A stretch of DNA of 64,000 bases from [Mycobacterium] vasticus (GTDB taxonomy: Bacteria > Actinomycetota > Actinomycetes > Mycobacteriales > Mycobacteriaceae). Where the stretch lies: positions 4,370,021 to 4,434,020 of the forward strand of contig NZ_CP084028.1 of assembly GCF_020181595.1 (NCBI RefSeq). Direction: 5' to 3'. Below are positions 16,745 through 25,712 of this stretch, piece after piece (positions within the stretch are counted from its first letter, which is position 1; each line of letters begins with the position of its first letter). The notes under the pieces are model-generated. The model searched no databases and was not told where the DNA came from. It saw nothing but the letters and a program-made list of their open reading frames with translations. Both the position numbers and the translations under genes were made by a program.

Positions 16745-17869
16745 CTACGGTCTTGTCAGCTCCGCGTAGCGGGCAAGGTGGTAGTCGGTCGTACCGAACT
16801 CGTACTGAATCGCGGTGAGCCGCTTGAAGTAGTGGCCGATCGCCAGTTCTTCGGTCATCCCCATGCCACCGTGCAACTGGACCGACTGCTGGCCGACCAT
16901 CCGGGCCGCCCGGCCGATGGTGGCCTTGGCCGCCGACACCGCACGGGCGCGGGTGGCCTCCTCGGCGTCGAGGTTGAGTACCGCGAGGTACACCGCGGCC
17001 ACGGACTGCTCCACCTCCATGTACATGTCCACCATCCGGTGCTGCAGTACTTGGAAGCTGCCGATCGGCTGGCCGAACTGCTGGCGTTGCTTGCAGTATT
17101 CGACGGTGTCGGCCAATACCTTTCGCATGCAGCCGACCGCCTCGGCGCAGATCGCCGCCGCACCCTCGTCGCGGGCCCGGGCCACCGACGGCCAGGCTCC
17201 GCCCGGTTCGCCGAGCAGTGCGGTGCCCGCAAGACGTACCCCGTCGAAGGCGACGTCGGCCGCGCTTCGGTCGTCGATGGTGCGGTACGGGTGGGTCGCG
17301 ATGCCGGGCGCGTCACTGTCGACGAGGAACAGCGAGAGCCCGTCGCTGCCCTCGATGCGCGCGGTGATGAGCAGATGCGTGGCCAGTGGTGCGCCGGGCA
17401 CCATGATCTTTCCGCCCGACAGCACCCAGCCGTCACCGTCCGGGCGCGCCAGCGTCGTCGCGTCCTGCCAGCGTTCACCGGAGTCAGCTTCGGTGGCGGC
17501 CAGCGCCGCGACGGCAGTCCCGGCGATCAACTGCTCCAGCACACCGTTCGCGGTCGGGCCGCCGGCGCGATGCAGCAGCCCACCTGCGACCACCACCGCG
17601 TCGACGTAGGGTTCGATCACCAGGGCGTAGCCCAGCGCCTCGGCGATTACCATGAGTTCGGTTGCGCCGCCGCCGATCCCGCCGACCCCTTCGGGCAGGG
17701 TGGCGCCCAGGATACCCAATTCGGAGGCCAGGGCCCGCCAGATCTCCGGCTGCCAACCGGCGCCGGTCTTGGCGGCCGCTCGGCTGGCCTCGAGGTTGTA
17801 GCGTGAGCCGAGAAACCGGGTGATCCCGTCACGCAGCAGTTGCTGCTCGTCGCTGAGGTTGAAGTCCAT
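16745..17869 (-). CDS. Acyl-CoA dehydrogenase family protein
   Basis: A 374-residue FadE-type enzyme starting MDFNLSDEQQLLRDGITRFL. It shows KQRQQFGQPIGSFQVLQHRM (family signature) and LHGGMGMTEELAIGHYFKRL, the C-terminal loop with Glu residues placed for the catalytic base. It begins directly after the stop of the 410-residue acyl-CoA dehydrogenase, so the two are co-transcribed. The pairing of about 410 and 375 residues resembles the heterotetrameric FadE26/FadE27-type enzymes that act on bulky sterol or branched CoA thioesters. The assignment to a specific pair is not certain. Confidence 0.88.
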   Translation of the reverse strand: MDFNLSDEQQLLRDGITRFLGSRYNLEASRAAAKTGAGWQPEIWRALASELGILGATLPEGVGGIGGGATELMVIAEALGYALVIEPYVDAVVVAGGLLHRAGGPTANGVLEQLIAGTAVAALAATEADSGERWQDATTLARPDGDGWVLSGGKIMVPGAPLATHLLITARIEGSDGLSLFLVDSDAPGIATHPYRTIDDRSAADVAFDGVRLAGTALLGEPGGAWPSVARARDEGAAAICAEAVGCMRKVLADTVEYCKQRQQFGQPIGSFQVLQHRMVDMYMEVEQSVAAVYLAVLNLDAEEATRARAVSAAKATIGRAARMVGQQSVQLHGGMGMTEELAIGHYFKRLTAIQYEFGTTDYHLARYAELTRP

Positions 17870-19102
17870 CTAGAGCCCCAATGTCGCTTTGGCGAGAATG
17901 TTCCGCTGAATCTCGTTGCTGCCCGCGTAGATCGAGCCGGCCCGGTCGTTGAAGTAGCGCAGCGGGGCGACAGCCTGCCACGGCTCGCCGGAGGCGTAGT
18001 CGTCCACCGGTGGTAGATACTCGGCGATCGGTCCACCGGGCGCGGTGACGTGCGGCTGATAGATCCGCCCGCGCGGCCCGGCCGCCTCCAGCGCCAGTTC
18101 GGTGAGCTCCTGGCTGAGCTCGGTTCCGAGGATCTTCAGCATCGACGACGCCGCTCCTGGGTTGCGACCCTCGGCCACCGCGGTGAGCACCCGGTACTCC
18201 AGGATCTCCAGCACCTCGGCACGAATGCGCGCATCGGCCAGCTTGCGCATGAACGCACCGTCGTCGGCCAGCGACCCACCTCCCGGACCGGGCTGCCCGG
18301 CGGCCGCGGTGGCGATCTCTTCGGCCATCACCTGCAGGCCCGGCGCCACCGCGCCGCCGCCGCGTTCGAACTCGAGCAGGTACTTCGCGACGGTCCAGCC
18401 GTCGTCGATCTCGCCGATGACGTTGGATCGGGGCACCCGCACGTCGTCGAAGAACACCTGATTCTGGATCTGTTCACCGGAGGTCATCACCAGCGGCCGG
18501 ATCTCGATACCCGGTGAGTCCATCTCGATCAGCACGAACGTGATGCCCTGCTGCTTCTTGCCCGACCGCGAAGTGCGCACCAGCGCGAAGATCCAATTCG
18601 CCTCGGCGGCATGGGTAGTCCAGATCTTGCTGCCGGTGCAGACCAGATCGTCGCCGTCGACGGTGGCCGCCATCGACAGTGCCGCCAGGTCCGAGCCCGC
18701 TTCGGGTTCGGAATAGCCCTGGCAGAAGAACACCTCACCGGTGAGGATGCGGGGCAGGAAGTAGTCCTTCTGCGCCTGGGTGCCGAAGCGGACGATCGCG
18801 TGCGCAACCATCCGAATTCCCATCGGGGACAACGACGGAGCGCCGGCCAGCATGGTCTCGCGACTGAAGATGTAGTGCTGGGTGAGGCTCCAGTCGCAGC
18901 CGCCGTGCTCGACCGGCCAGCCCGGAGCCGCCCAACCGCGCTCATGCAGAATCGCCTGCCAGGCCATGCTGGCCTCGTGGTCGGCGTACACACTGGTCAT
19001 CAGCTGCCCGGCGCGGCGCAGCTCCGGCGTCAGTTTCTCGGCGAGGAACGCCCGGACCTCGTCTTGGAATGTACGGTCGGCCTGCGACCAGCCCAGATCC
19101 AT
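17870..19102 (-). CDS. Acyl-CoA dehydrogenase family protein
   Basis: A 410-residue FadE-type enzyme starting MDLGWSQADRTFQDEVRAFL. FFCQGYSEPEAGSDLAALS is the FAD/substrate segment, and SIYAGSNEIQRNILAKATLG is the classic C-terminal end. The open frame runs 207 codons upstream but antisense to the crotonase gene, so the ATG at 19102 is used. It is divergent from the crotonase at 19166 across 63 bases. It probably forms a heteromer with the next gene product. Confidence 0.88.
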   Translation of the reverse strand: MDLGWSQADRTFQDEVRAFLAEKLTPELRRAGQLMTSVYADHEASMAWQAILHERGWAAPGWPVEHGGCDWSLTQHYIFSRETMLAGAPSLSPMGIRMVAHAIVRFGTQAQKDYFLPRILTGEVFFCQGYSEPEAGSDLAALSMAATVDGDDLVCTGSKIWTTHAAEANWIFALVRTSRSGKKQQGITFVLIEMDSPGIEIRPLVMTSGEQIQNQVFFDDVRVPRSNVIGEIDDGWTVAKYLLEFERGGGAVAPGLQVMAEEIATAAAGQPGPGGGSLADDGAFMRKLADARIRAEVLEILEYRVLTAVAEGRNPGAASSMLKILGTELSQELTELALEAAGPRGRIYQPHVTAPGGPIAEYLPPVDDYASGEPWQAVAPLRYFNDRAGSIYAGSNEIQRNILAKATLGL

Positions 19103-19165
19103 ATCTCTCCCTGCGGTGACGGGGCACGGGCACGCTAGCTGTTTGCGCGAGTGTAGCGTCCGGTC

Positions 19166-20035
19166 ATGGCCCCCGATCAGCCCGCGTTCACCCAGATCGA
19201 CTACTCCGTCGCCGACGCCGTCGCCACCATCACCCTGCAGCGTCCCGACAAGCTCAACGCCTTCACCCACGTGATGGCCGGTGAGCTCGTCGCGGCGTGC
19301 GACCTCGCCGAAGGCGACGACGAGGTTCGCGCGGTGGTGGTCACCGGCAGTGGTCGCGCGTTCTGCGCCGGCGCCGATCTGGACCCGCAGGCCGCCGAGT
19401 TCAGCCAGGCACCCGATGCGGATCTGTTGTTCGACGACGGCGTGCCACGCGACACCGGCGGTGTGGTCGCGTTGCGGTTCGCCGCGATGCTCAAACCGGT
19501 GATCGCCGCGATCAACGGTCCGGCGGTCGGGATCGGCGCGACTATGACGCTGCCCATGGACATCCGGATCGCTTCGGACACCGCCCGTTTCGGGTTCGTG
19601 TTCGTTCGCCGCAGCCTGGTGCCCGAAGCAGCGTCGAGCTGGTTTTTGCCTCGGGTGGTCGGCATGTCCAAGGCCATGGAGTGGGTGGTCACCGGCCGGG
19701 TCTTCGATGCCGCGGAGGCGCATGCGGCCGGCCTGGTCTCCGAGGTGATCGCCGACGGGGGCGTGCTGGACGCGGCCTATCGGATCGCCGGCGAGATCGT
19801 CGAGAACGGCTCACCGGTTGCGGTGGCGGCGGCCAAACAGATGTTGTGGGCCATGGCGGGGGCCGACAATCCTTGGGCCGCGCACGAACTGGACTCTCGG
19901 GTGTTGCAGGAGCTGGTCGCATCGGCCGACTTCGCCGAGGGCGTCACGGCGTTTCTGGAACGCCGCAAGCCGCAGTTCGGGCTGCGGCCGCGCCACGACC
20001 TGCCCGGTGCGATCACCCGGTGGCCGGGCCGCTGA
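19166..20035 (+). CDS. Enoyl-CoA hydratase/isomerase (crotonase) family protein
   Basis: A 289-residue crotonase. GSGRAFCAGADLDPQAAEF and AINGPAVGIGATMTLPMDIR form the oxyanion-hole segments, and ATITLQRPDKLNAF is the usual N-terminal strand. It is divergent from the FadE pair and converges on an SDR 6 bases downstream. It probably hydrates an enoyl-CoA made by the neighbouring dehydrogenases; the exact pathway cannot be read. Confidence 0.88.
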   Translation: MAPDQPAFTQIDYSVADAVATITLQRPDKLNAFTHVMAGELVAACDLAEGDDEVRAVVVTGSGRAFCAGADLDPQAAEFSQAPDADLLFDDGVPRDTGGVVALRFAAMLKPVIAAINGPAVGIGATMTLPMDIRIASDTARFGFVFVRRSLVPEAASSWFLPRVVGMSKAMEWVVTGRVFDAAEAHAAGLVSEVIADGGVLDAAYRIAGEIVENGSPVAVAAAKQMLWAMAGADNPWAAHELDSRVLQELVASADFAEGVTAFLERRKPQFGLRPRHDLPGAITRWPGR

Positions 20036-20041
20036 CGGGAC

Positions 20042-20821
20042 TCAGTCCTCGTCGAGGTTCGGCGCCCAGGCGACCCCGTTGATGTGGCTCCCCCCGTCGA
20101 CGAAAAGGGTGTTCCCGGTGAGGTATCGAGACCCGTCACTGGCCAGAAACACCGCGACCGGAGCGATGTCGTCGTAGGCGTCCCCCATTCGTCCCATCGG
20201 GTTCATGGCACCGGCCAGGGCTGCTATCTCCGGATGCTCGCGCACCGCCTTCTCGAACTGTTGGCTGCGGGCGGCGGGGCATATCGCGTTGACGGTGACG
20301 CCGGTGGGCGCCCATTCGCGTGCTGCCGTTCTGGTCAGCGTCCGCAGCGCCTCCTTGACCGAGTTGTACTCCAAGGTCCCCACGTGGGCGTTGACACCGT
20401 TGAGGCTGCACATGTTGATAACCCGGCCCCAGCCCCGGGTCTTCATGTCGGCGTACGCGGCGCGCATCGCCCAGAACGGGCCCAGGTAGCCCATGGCGAA
20501 CGCTCGCTGCAGTTGTTCGTCGGTCTTGGTCTCGACTCGGCTGGTGGTACTGCCGCCCCAGGCGTTGTTCACCAGGATGTCGATCGACCCGTAGGTCGAA
20601 ATCGCCTCGGCGACAGCTGCTTCAACGCTCACGCGATCGCTCACGTCGACGGGGACGAACAGCCCGCCGATATCCTGCGCCACCCGGCGGCCGGCATCCT
20701 CGTCGAGTTCGGCGACCACCACGTGTGCGCCCTCCTCGGCGTAGCGTCGGGCTACGCCAGCACCGATTCCGGCGCCGGCACCGGTGATCAGGGCGGTCTT
20801 TCCAGCCAGTGCGGGTGTCAT
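20042..20821 (-). CDS. SDR family oxidoreductase
   Basis: A 259-residue short-chain dehydrogenase with TGAGAGIGAGVARR (nucleotide loop), DVSDRVS, LVNNAWGG and a catalytic Y-N-S-V-K. The C-terminal LTGNTLFVDGGSHINGVAW is typical of classical SDRs. I chose the ATG at 20821, which shares ATGA with the stop of the upstream LLM oxidoreductase frame. It is the third gene of a TetR, LLM, SDR run. Its substrate is unknown. Confidence 0.88.
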   Translation of the reverse strand: MTPALAGKTALITGAGAGIGAGVARRYAEEGAHVVVAELDEDAGRRVAQDIGGLFVPVDVSDRVSVEAAVAEAISTYGSIDILVNNAWGGSTTSRVETKTDEQLQRAFAMGYLGPFWAMRAAYADMKTRGWGRVINMCSLNGVNAHVGTLEYNSVKEALRTLTRTAAREWAPTGVTVNAICPAARSQQFEKAVREHPEIAALAGAMNPMGRMGDAYDDIAPVAVFLASDGSRYLTGNTLFVDGGSHINGVAWAPNLDED

Positions 20822-21671
20822 CGAATCCCCCCTGTCAGCTCGGCAAGTGCCGCCAGCTGGTCGCAGTAGTGCTCCGCCGACCGCGCGGCGATCACGCAGT
20901 TCAGATCGGTCGCCCCGGCGTCGGCCAACCTGGCGACGCAGTCCAAGACGTGAGCGGGCCCACCGATCGGGTCCAGTGGCGGTGTTGCCAGCGCTACCAC
21001 GAAGCCTTCCGGGTATCCACGGCAGCAAGCATTTTCGTGATCTCGTCCGCGGTCAGCCCGAACGGCGTCCACCCGTCCCCCAGGGTGACGGCACGCCGCA
21101 GTGAGCGCATGGTTCGGCCGCCCACCCAGATCGGCATCCGGGACTGCACGGCACACGGCTCGACCACCATGTCGTCGTAGCGGTAGTGCGGACCGTCGTA
21201 GACCGGCCTGGTCTGCGACAGCGATGCCCGAAGTGCCCTGATCGCGTCGTCGGCGCGGGCGCCGCGGTCGTCCCATTCGGCGCCGAGCAGGTCGAACTCC
21301 TCGCGCAGCGACCCGACTCCCACGCCCAGGATCACCCGGCCGGCACTGAGCCGATCGAGTGTCCCGTACCGCTTGGCGATCTCCAGGGGATGGTGGTAGC
21401 CCAGCACCAGAACCGACGTCAGCAATCTGATCCGGGTGGTTCGCGCGGCGAGAAATGCCAGGGTGGCCAACGGGTCCCAGTAGGTTGCGCCCCGGGTTGC
21501 GGCGGCTGCGGCGGGCACCGCCACGTGTTCGGAGCAGGTGAGGTAACCGAACCCCAGCTGGTCGGCTGCCGTGCCGATCCGCGCGACGTCGTCGATGCCC
21601 GCGTCCGCCTCCCAGGCCGAGGCGGTGCCGGGAACCTGGATGACCACGGGCGTGGACAGTCCGAATCGCAT
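20818..21671 (-). pseudogene. LLM class F420-type oxidoreductase, broken by a frameshift
   Basis: A luciferase-like monooxygenase of about 284 residues when repaired. The first frame (MRFGLSTPVVIQVPG through VDTRKASW, stop at 20994) carries GYLTCSEHVAVPAA, LSAGRVILGVGVGSLREEFD and MPIWVGGRTMRSLRRA. The family's C-terminal end (EGFVVALATPPLDPIGGPAH, then LADAGATDLNCVIAA) continues in another reading frame and stops at 20818, overlapping the SDR start as ATGA. The switch falls at 21006-21011, where one extra G in the minus-strand CGGAAG would restore the frame. It is either a real pseudogene or a base-call error. The family uses F420 or FMN. Confidence 0.8.
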
Positions 21672-21702
21672 CAGTTGGTCCCATCGGAAAATTAAAGTGA
21701 AT

Positions 21703-22449
21703 TTAGTTATGGAGGTCGGTCTTGTCCAGCGACGATTGCTGCTGCCGTGCCCGAGCCACCTGCGCAGCTCCGTTCCCGGTGATGAACCAGAGGCTGCCGA
21801 GTTGAGCGATGAATTCGTCGAGGGATAGGCCGACATCGCCGGACACGAAACTCAAAATGGCCTCCGCGGTGCCGCCGACGATGAACGCCGGCGCCACACT
21901 GGCCAGTGGATCAGTCTCCAACTCAACACCATGCACGCTGCGTCCGTGGTCGATCAGTACGTCGGTGAGGCGATGCATGACCTCGGTTCGGTGGCGGTGC
22001 AGCTCGGGTGAAGCCGCGACACCGCCGAGCAACACTCGCGCACGGCGCGGGTCGTCGACCAGGGCGCGTACCGCCGCGGCAACGCCGGCGGCCGCCTGCA
22101 CCTCCAAAGGCTGCTGCGCTGCGGCTGCCGCTGCTCCGACCGTTGCGGCGCGAACGTCTTCCGCGATGTCGTCGACCACCGCGGCGGACAGAGCGTCGAG
22201 ATCGATGAAGCTCTCGTAGAAGTACCGTTTGTTCAGATTCGCTGCGGCGCAGACCTTGTCGACGGTTGCGCTGCGCCACTCGTTGGCCGCCATGGCGTCC
22301 ATCGCGGCGTCCAGCAGACGCTCCCGTCTGAGCCGGCGACGAGTCTCCGCTGATTGACCGCCGTAGGCGCGTTGGCCGGCGTCGAGCCCAGCGGAACCGC
22401 GGGGTTCATGCGGTTCATACGGCGGGCCCGGACTAGGCGTTGACACCAT
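21703..22449 (-). CDS. TetR/AcrR family transcriptional regulator
   Basis: A 248-residue TetR-type regulator. After an N-terminal tail of about 40 residues, the HTH lies around residues 48-85 (RERLLDAAMDAMAANEWRSA, then LNKRYFYESFIDLD). The start is taken as the ATG at 22449; a longer open frame upstream would cross the operator-like repeats. It is 31 bases upstream of the broken LLM gene on the same strand and divergent from the unrecognised gene at 22523. It probably controls both directions. Confidence 0.85.
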   Translation of the reverse strand: MVSTPSPGPPYEPHEPRGSAGLDAGQRAYGGQSAETRRRLRRERLLDAAMDAMAANEWRSATVDKVCAAANLNKRYFYESFIDLDALSAAVVDDIAEDVRAATVGAAAAAAQQPLEVQAAAGVAAAVRALVDDPRRARVLLGGVAASPELHRHRTEVMHRLTDVLIDHGRSVHGVELETDPLASVAPAFIVGGTAEAILSFVSGDVGLSLDEFIAQLGSLWFITGNGAAQVARARQQQSSLDKTDLHN

Positions 22450-22468
22450 CCGGACATTCTGACACGAT

Positions 22469-22504
22469 CCCGTACCAGATATTAGGGACGGTTTCGTACC
22501 AGAT
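22469..22504. promoter_or_regulatory. Candidate TetR operator: imperfect inverted repeat plus direct repeat
   Basis: CCCGTACC (22469-22476), an 8-base centre, then GGGACGGT (22485-22492) pair at 6 of 8 positions. The 10-mer CGTACCAGAT also occurs twice in direct orientation, at 22471-22480 and 22495-22504, 24 bases apart start to start. Both lie in the 73-base gap between the divergent TetR gene and the gene at 22523, where a TetR operator is expected. Confidence 0.45.
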
Positions 22505-22522
22505 TGTCGATGAGGAGGACGC

Positions 22523-23203
22523 ATGGCGACCGCAGGCAGAAATACAGACAGTGCCAACGACACATCGAACAGGGCTCGTACCTCGGTGCTCGACGACCTT
22601 CAGGAGTTGGCCCGCACATCCCCGGCCCTCGCCCGTAACCAGGGCTGGGACTACCTACAGCAACTCGGAGCCGCCGGTCGCCGCGACCAACTCGCCGCAC
22701 TGTTCGAGCGAGGGCAGGCACCCGACGGGCCGCACGGCGCCATGGAAGGCCTGATCGTCGGCAACCTCTTCGGCATCCCCGAGGCGTACCTCGCCAACCC
22801 GCTGTTGAAGATCGACCCGACTTGGCGCGGAAAGACATTCGACGCCGGTACCGGATTCAACCGGCTCTCGCCGCTGGCCAAGTTCGCGATGCCCGTCATC
22901 GCCCCCGGCTACCGCGGATTACGCCGAGTCGGATCCGAGATGGTGGGCTTCGCGTTCAACCACCGCATCGACACCGCAGCCATCGCGCCGCACAACCAGG
23001 TGCGCGCACTGGACTACAGCCCGCAGGAGTACCGGAACCCGACTTTCCGCACGTTCCCGATCAAACGGACCCGCGATGAAGTGGTGGAGCTTCTGCCCGG
23101 CCTGTACCTCGGTCGCGCCCTGCTCACCATGCACAGCGGCGAGATTCGGCTCATCGCCTACTTCGCACTGCGGGAGTTCGCCGACGAGAGTCCTCGTCGA
23201 TGA
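22523..23203 (+). CDS. Conserved protein of unknown function
   Basis: A 226-residue protein that I do not recognise. It has no signal peptide or clear membrane segment and is mixed helical, with motifs GPHGAMEGLIVGNLFGIPEA, WRGKTFDAGTGFNRLSPLAK and LPGLYLGRALLTMHSGEIRL. The C-terminal part reads like a lipocalin or ligand-binding beta sheet, but I would not assign a fold. It overlaps the following SDR gene as ATGA, so the two are translated together, and it is divergent from a TetR gene. That context suggests a small-molecule enzyme or binding protein acting with the SDR. Confidence 0.75.
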   Translation: MATAGRNTDSANDTSNRARTSVLDDLQELARTSPALARNQGWDYLQQLGAAGRRDQLAALFERGQAPDGPHGAMEGLIVGNLFGIPEAYLANPLLKIDPTWRGKTFDAGTGFNRLSPLAKFAMPVIAPGYRGLRRVGSEMVGFAFNHRIDTAAIAPHNQVRALDYSPQEYRNPTFRTFPIKRTRDEVVELLPGLYLGRALLTMHSGEIRLIAYFALREFADESPRR

Positions 23204-24009
23204 TCGACCTCGCCGGTGCCGTCGCGTGCGTCACCGGGGGCGCACGCGGCATCGGACGGGCCACCGCGGTGGCGCTCGCAAGGCGGGGCGCAAAGGTGTG
23301 GATCGGTGACGTGGACGCCGACGAGGCGGCGCGCACGGCGACTGAAATCGGCGTGAAAGCCATGCATCTGGATGTGACCGACCCGGCCAGTGTGGCGTCG
23401 TTTCACCGCGCGGCATCTGAAAGCGGACCGGTGGCGATGCTGGTCAACAACGCGGGCATCCAGCACATGGGGCCCTTCGCCGAGCAGAAGCTCGCGGCCT
23501 ATCACCGAGAGGTGGCGGTCAACCTGACCGGCGTCATCAACGGCATGCACGAGTTCCTGCCCGGCATGCTCGAACGGGATCGCGGCCACATCGTGAACGT
23601 CGCGTCGATGGCGGCCAAGGTGACCACTCCCGGAATGTCGGTGTACTGCGCAACGAAGTACGCGGTGGCCGCCTTGTCACGGGCCGTCCGCGCCGAGATC
23701 GCGCACACCAACGTCACCATCACCACGGTCATGCCCACCGCGGTCCACACCGAACTGACCGCGGGAGTCACCCTCGACCTGCTGCCAACGCGACAGCCCA
23801 AGGAGATCGGAACCGTCATCGCCGAGAGCGCACGCCGGCCGGGGCGCGAAGTCACCGTCCCGAAATGGTTGTCGCCGTTCGGACTGTTGGAGGAAGTTAC
23901 ACCGGAACCCTTGATGCAGCGGATCAAAAGGCTCGCGACCCGGAACGAACCACCCGGCCATTTCGACGCGGATCTGCGCCGCGAATACCTCGATCGGCTA
24001 GACCGATAA
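23200..24009 (+). CDS. SDR family oxidoreductase
   Basis: A 269-residue short-chain dehydrogenase with TGGARGIGRATAVALARRG (nucleotide loop), LDVTDPASV, LVNNAGIQHMG, a catalytic Ser in NVASMAAK and Y-C-A-T-K. The longer C-terminal tail (EEVTPEPLMQRIKRLATRNE) resembles lipid-acting SDRs of mycobacteria. The ATG overlaps the stop of the upstream unknown gene (ATGA), which argues for joint translation. Confidence 0.87.
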   Translation: MIDLAGAVACVTGGARGIGRATAVALARRGAKVWIGDVDADEAARTATEIGVKAMHLDVTDPASVASFHRAASESGPVAMLVNNAGIQHMGPFAEQKLAAYHREVAVNLTGVINGMHEFLPGMLERDRGHIVNVASMAAKVTTPGMSVYCATKYAVAALSRAVRAEIAHTNVTITTVMPTAVHTELTAGVTLDLLPTRQPKEIGTVIAESARRPGREVTVPKWLSPFGLLEEVTPEPLMQRIKRLATRNEPPGHFDADLRREYLDRLDR

Positions 24010-24025
24010 GCAGCTGCCGCCGACC

Positions 24026-25690
24026 CTACACCTCGGTGACGCGCCCGTCCTCGACGCGCCAGGAGCGGTCCAACCGGACGTTCTGCAGCATCCGGCGGTC
24101 GTGGGTCACCAGCAGCAGCGCGCCGTCGTAGCTCTCCAGCGCCTGCTCCAGCTGCTCGATGGCGGGCAGATCGAGGTGGTTGGTGGGCTCGTCGAGCACC
24201 AGCACGTTGGTCCCGCGGGCCTGCAGCAGCGCCAGCCCGGCGCGGGTCCGCTCCCCGGGTGAGAGCTCATCCACGGTGCGCTCCACGTGGTCGGCCGTCA
24301 GGCCGAACTTCGCCAGTAGCGTTCGCACGTCGGCGGTCGACCAGTCCGGCACCCGCTGCTCGAAGCGGTCCACCAGACGCGCATCCCCGGTGAAATCGGC
24401 TCGCGCCTGGTCGATCTCACCGATCGCAACGTTGGCGCCCAGGCTCGCCCGGCCCGCATCGGGCTCCCGGCGGCCCAGCAGCACCCGCAGCAGGGTGGAT
24501 TTCCCGGCGCCGTTGGGGCCGACGATCCCGATTCGTTCACCCGCGTCGACCTGCAGACTGACCGGGCCGAGGGTGAATTCCCCTTGCCGCACAACCGCAT
24601 TGTCGAGGGTGGCGACCACCGAGCTCGATCGGGGCGCGGCACCGATGGTGAACTGCAGCGTCCATTCCTTGCGGGGCTCGGCCACCTCTTCGAGCCGCGC
24701 GATCCGGCTCTCCATCTGCCGGACCTTCTGCGCCTGCTTCTCGCTGGACTCGGTGGCGGCGCGGCGCCGGATCTTGTCGTTGTCGGGGGCTTTGCGAATG
24801 GCGTTGCGAACGCCCTGGCTCGACCACTCCCGCTGGACGCGAGCGCGGGCGACCAGGTCGGCCTTCCTCTCGGCGAACTCGTCGTACTGTTCGCGACGGT
24901 GCCGACGGTTGATCTCGCGTTCCTCCAGGTAACTCTCGTAGCCGCCGCCGTAGACGGTGGTGGTGTTCTGTGCCAGATCGAGCTCCAGCACGCGAGTGAC
25001 GCTGCGGGCCAAGAACTCCCGGTCATGGCTGACGAGCACCACACCGCCGCGCAGATCGTGCACGAACTGCTCGAGCCGGTCCAGCCCGTCCAGGTCCAGG
25101 TCGTTGGTCGGCTCGTCGAGCAGCGCGATGTCGAACCGGGACAGCATCAGCGCCGCCAGGCCCAGCCGCGCCGCCTGTCCGCCCGACAGCCCGGTCATCA
25201 GCGTGGACTCCGGTTGCACGGCCTCGCCGTGCAGGCCCAGATCGGCCAGCACCGCGGGCAGTCGCTCGTCGAGATCGGCGGCACCGGTGGCCAGCCAGTG
25301 ATCCAGCGCCCGCGAGTAGTCCTCCGCTGGATCGCTGCCGGCGGGGGCGGCCTCCGGATCGGCCAGGGCGGCCGCGGCGGCGTCCATCGCCAGCGCCGCC
25401 TGGGCGCACCCGGTCCGCCGGGCGATGTAGGCGGCCACGGTCTCGCCCGCCACCCGTTCATGCTCCTGGGGCAGCCAGCCTATGAACGCATCGGCCGGCG
25501 CGGCGTTGACCGATCCGGTCAGCGGCGCCAGATCCCCGGACAGGATCCGCAGCAGCGTGCTCTTACCAGCGCCGTTGGCGCCGACCACGCCGACCACGTC
25601 GCCCGGCGCCACGGTCAGGTCCAGCCCCTCGAACAGGGTGCGGTGGGCGAAGCCGCCGGCCACATCCTTGGCGACGAGCGTTGCGGTCAT
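24026..25690 (-). CDS. ABC-F family ATP-binding protein
   Basis: A 554-residue ABC-F protein with two ATPase domains and no membrane segments. Walker A motifs are GANGAGKST (residues about 38-46) and GPNGAGKST (about 360). LSGGQAARLGLAALML and LSPGERTRAGLALLQ are the signatures, and LLDEPTNDLD and LDEPTNHLD are Walker B. A charged linker joins the domains. ABC-F proteins act on the ribosome, in translation control or antibiotic protection; it resembles the macrolide-type ABC-F Rv1473. I chose the ATG at 25690 (MTATLVAKDVAGG). It is the last gene of the minus-strand run, 22 bases after the kinase-like fusion. Confidence 0.85.
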   Translation of the reverse strand: MTATLVAKDVAGGFAHRTLFEGLDLTVAPGDVVGVVGANGAGKSTLLRILSGDLAPLTGSVNAAPADAFIGWLPQEHERVAGETVAAYIARRTGCAQAALAMDAAAAALADPEAAPAGSDPAEDYSRALDHWLATGAADLDERLPAVLADLGLHGEAVQPESTLMTGLSGGQAARLGLAALMLSRFDIALLDEPTNDLDLDGLDRLEQFVHDLRGGVVLVSHDREFLARSVTRVLELDLAQNTTTVYGGGYESYLEEREINRRHRREQYDEFAERKADLVARARVQREWSSQGVRNAIRKAPDNDKIRRRAATESSEKQAQKVRQMESRIARLEEVAEPRKEWTLQFTIGAAPRSSSVVATLDNAVVRQGEFTLGPVSLQVDAGERIGIVGPNGAGKSTLLRVLLGRREPDAGRASLGANVAIGEIDQARADFTGDARLVDRFEQRVPDWSTADVRTLLAKFGLTADHVERTVDELSPGERTRAGLALLQARGTNVLVLDEPTNHLDLPAIEQLEQALESYDGALLLVTHDRRMLQNVRLDRSWRVEDGRVTEV

Positions 25691-25712
25691 GCCTACATGG
25701 TCGCAGCACTGG

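Noticed and set aside
19132..19159. ACGCTA/TAGCGT inverted repeat between the FadE and crotonase genes
   Set aside because: Only 6-base arms with a 16-base spacer in a short gap; it could be chance, so I did not call an operator.
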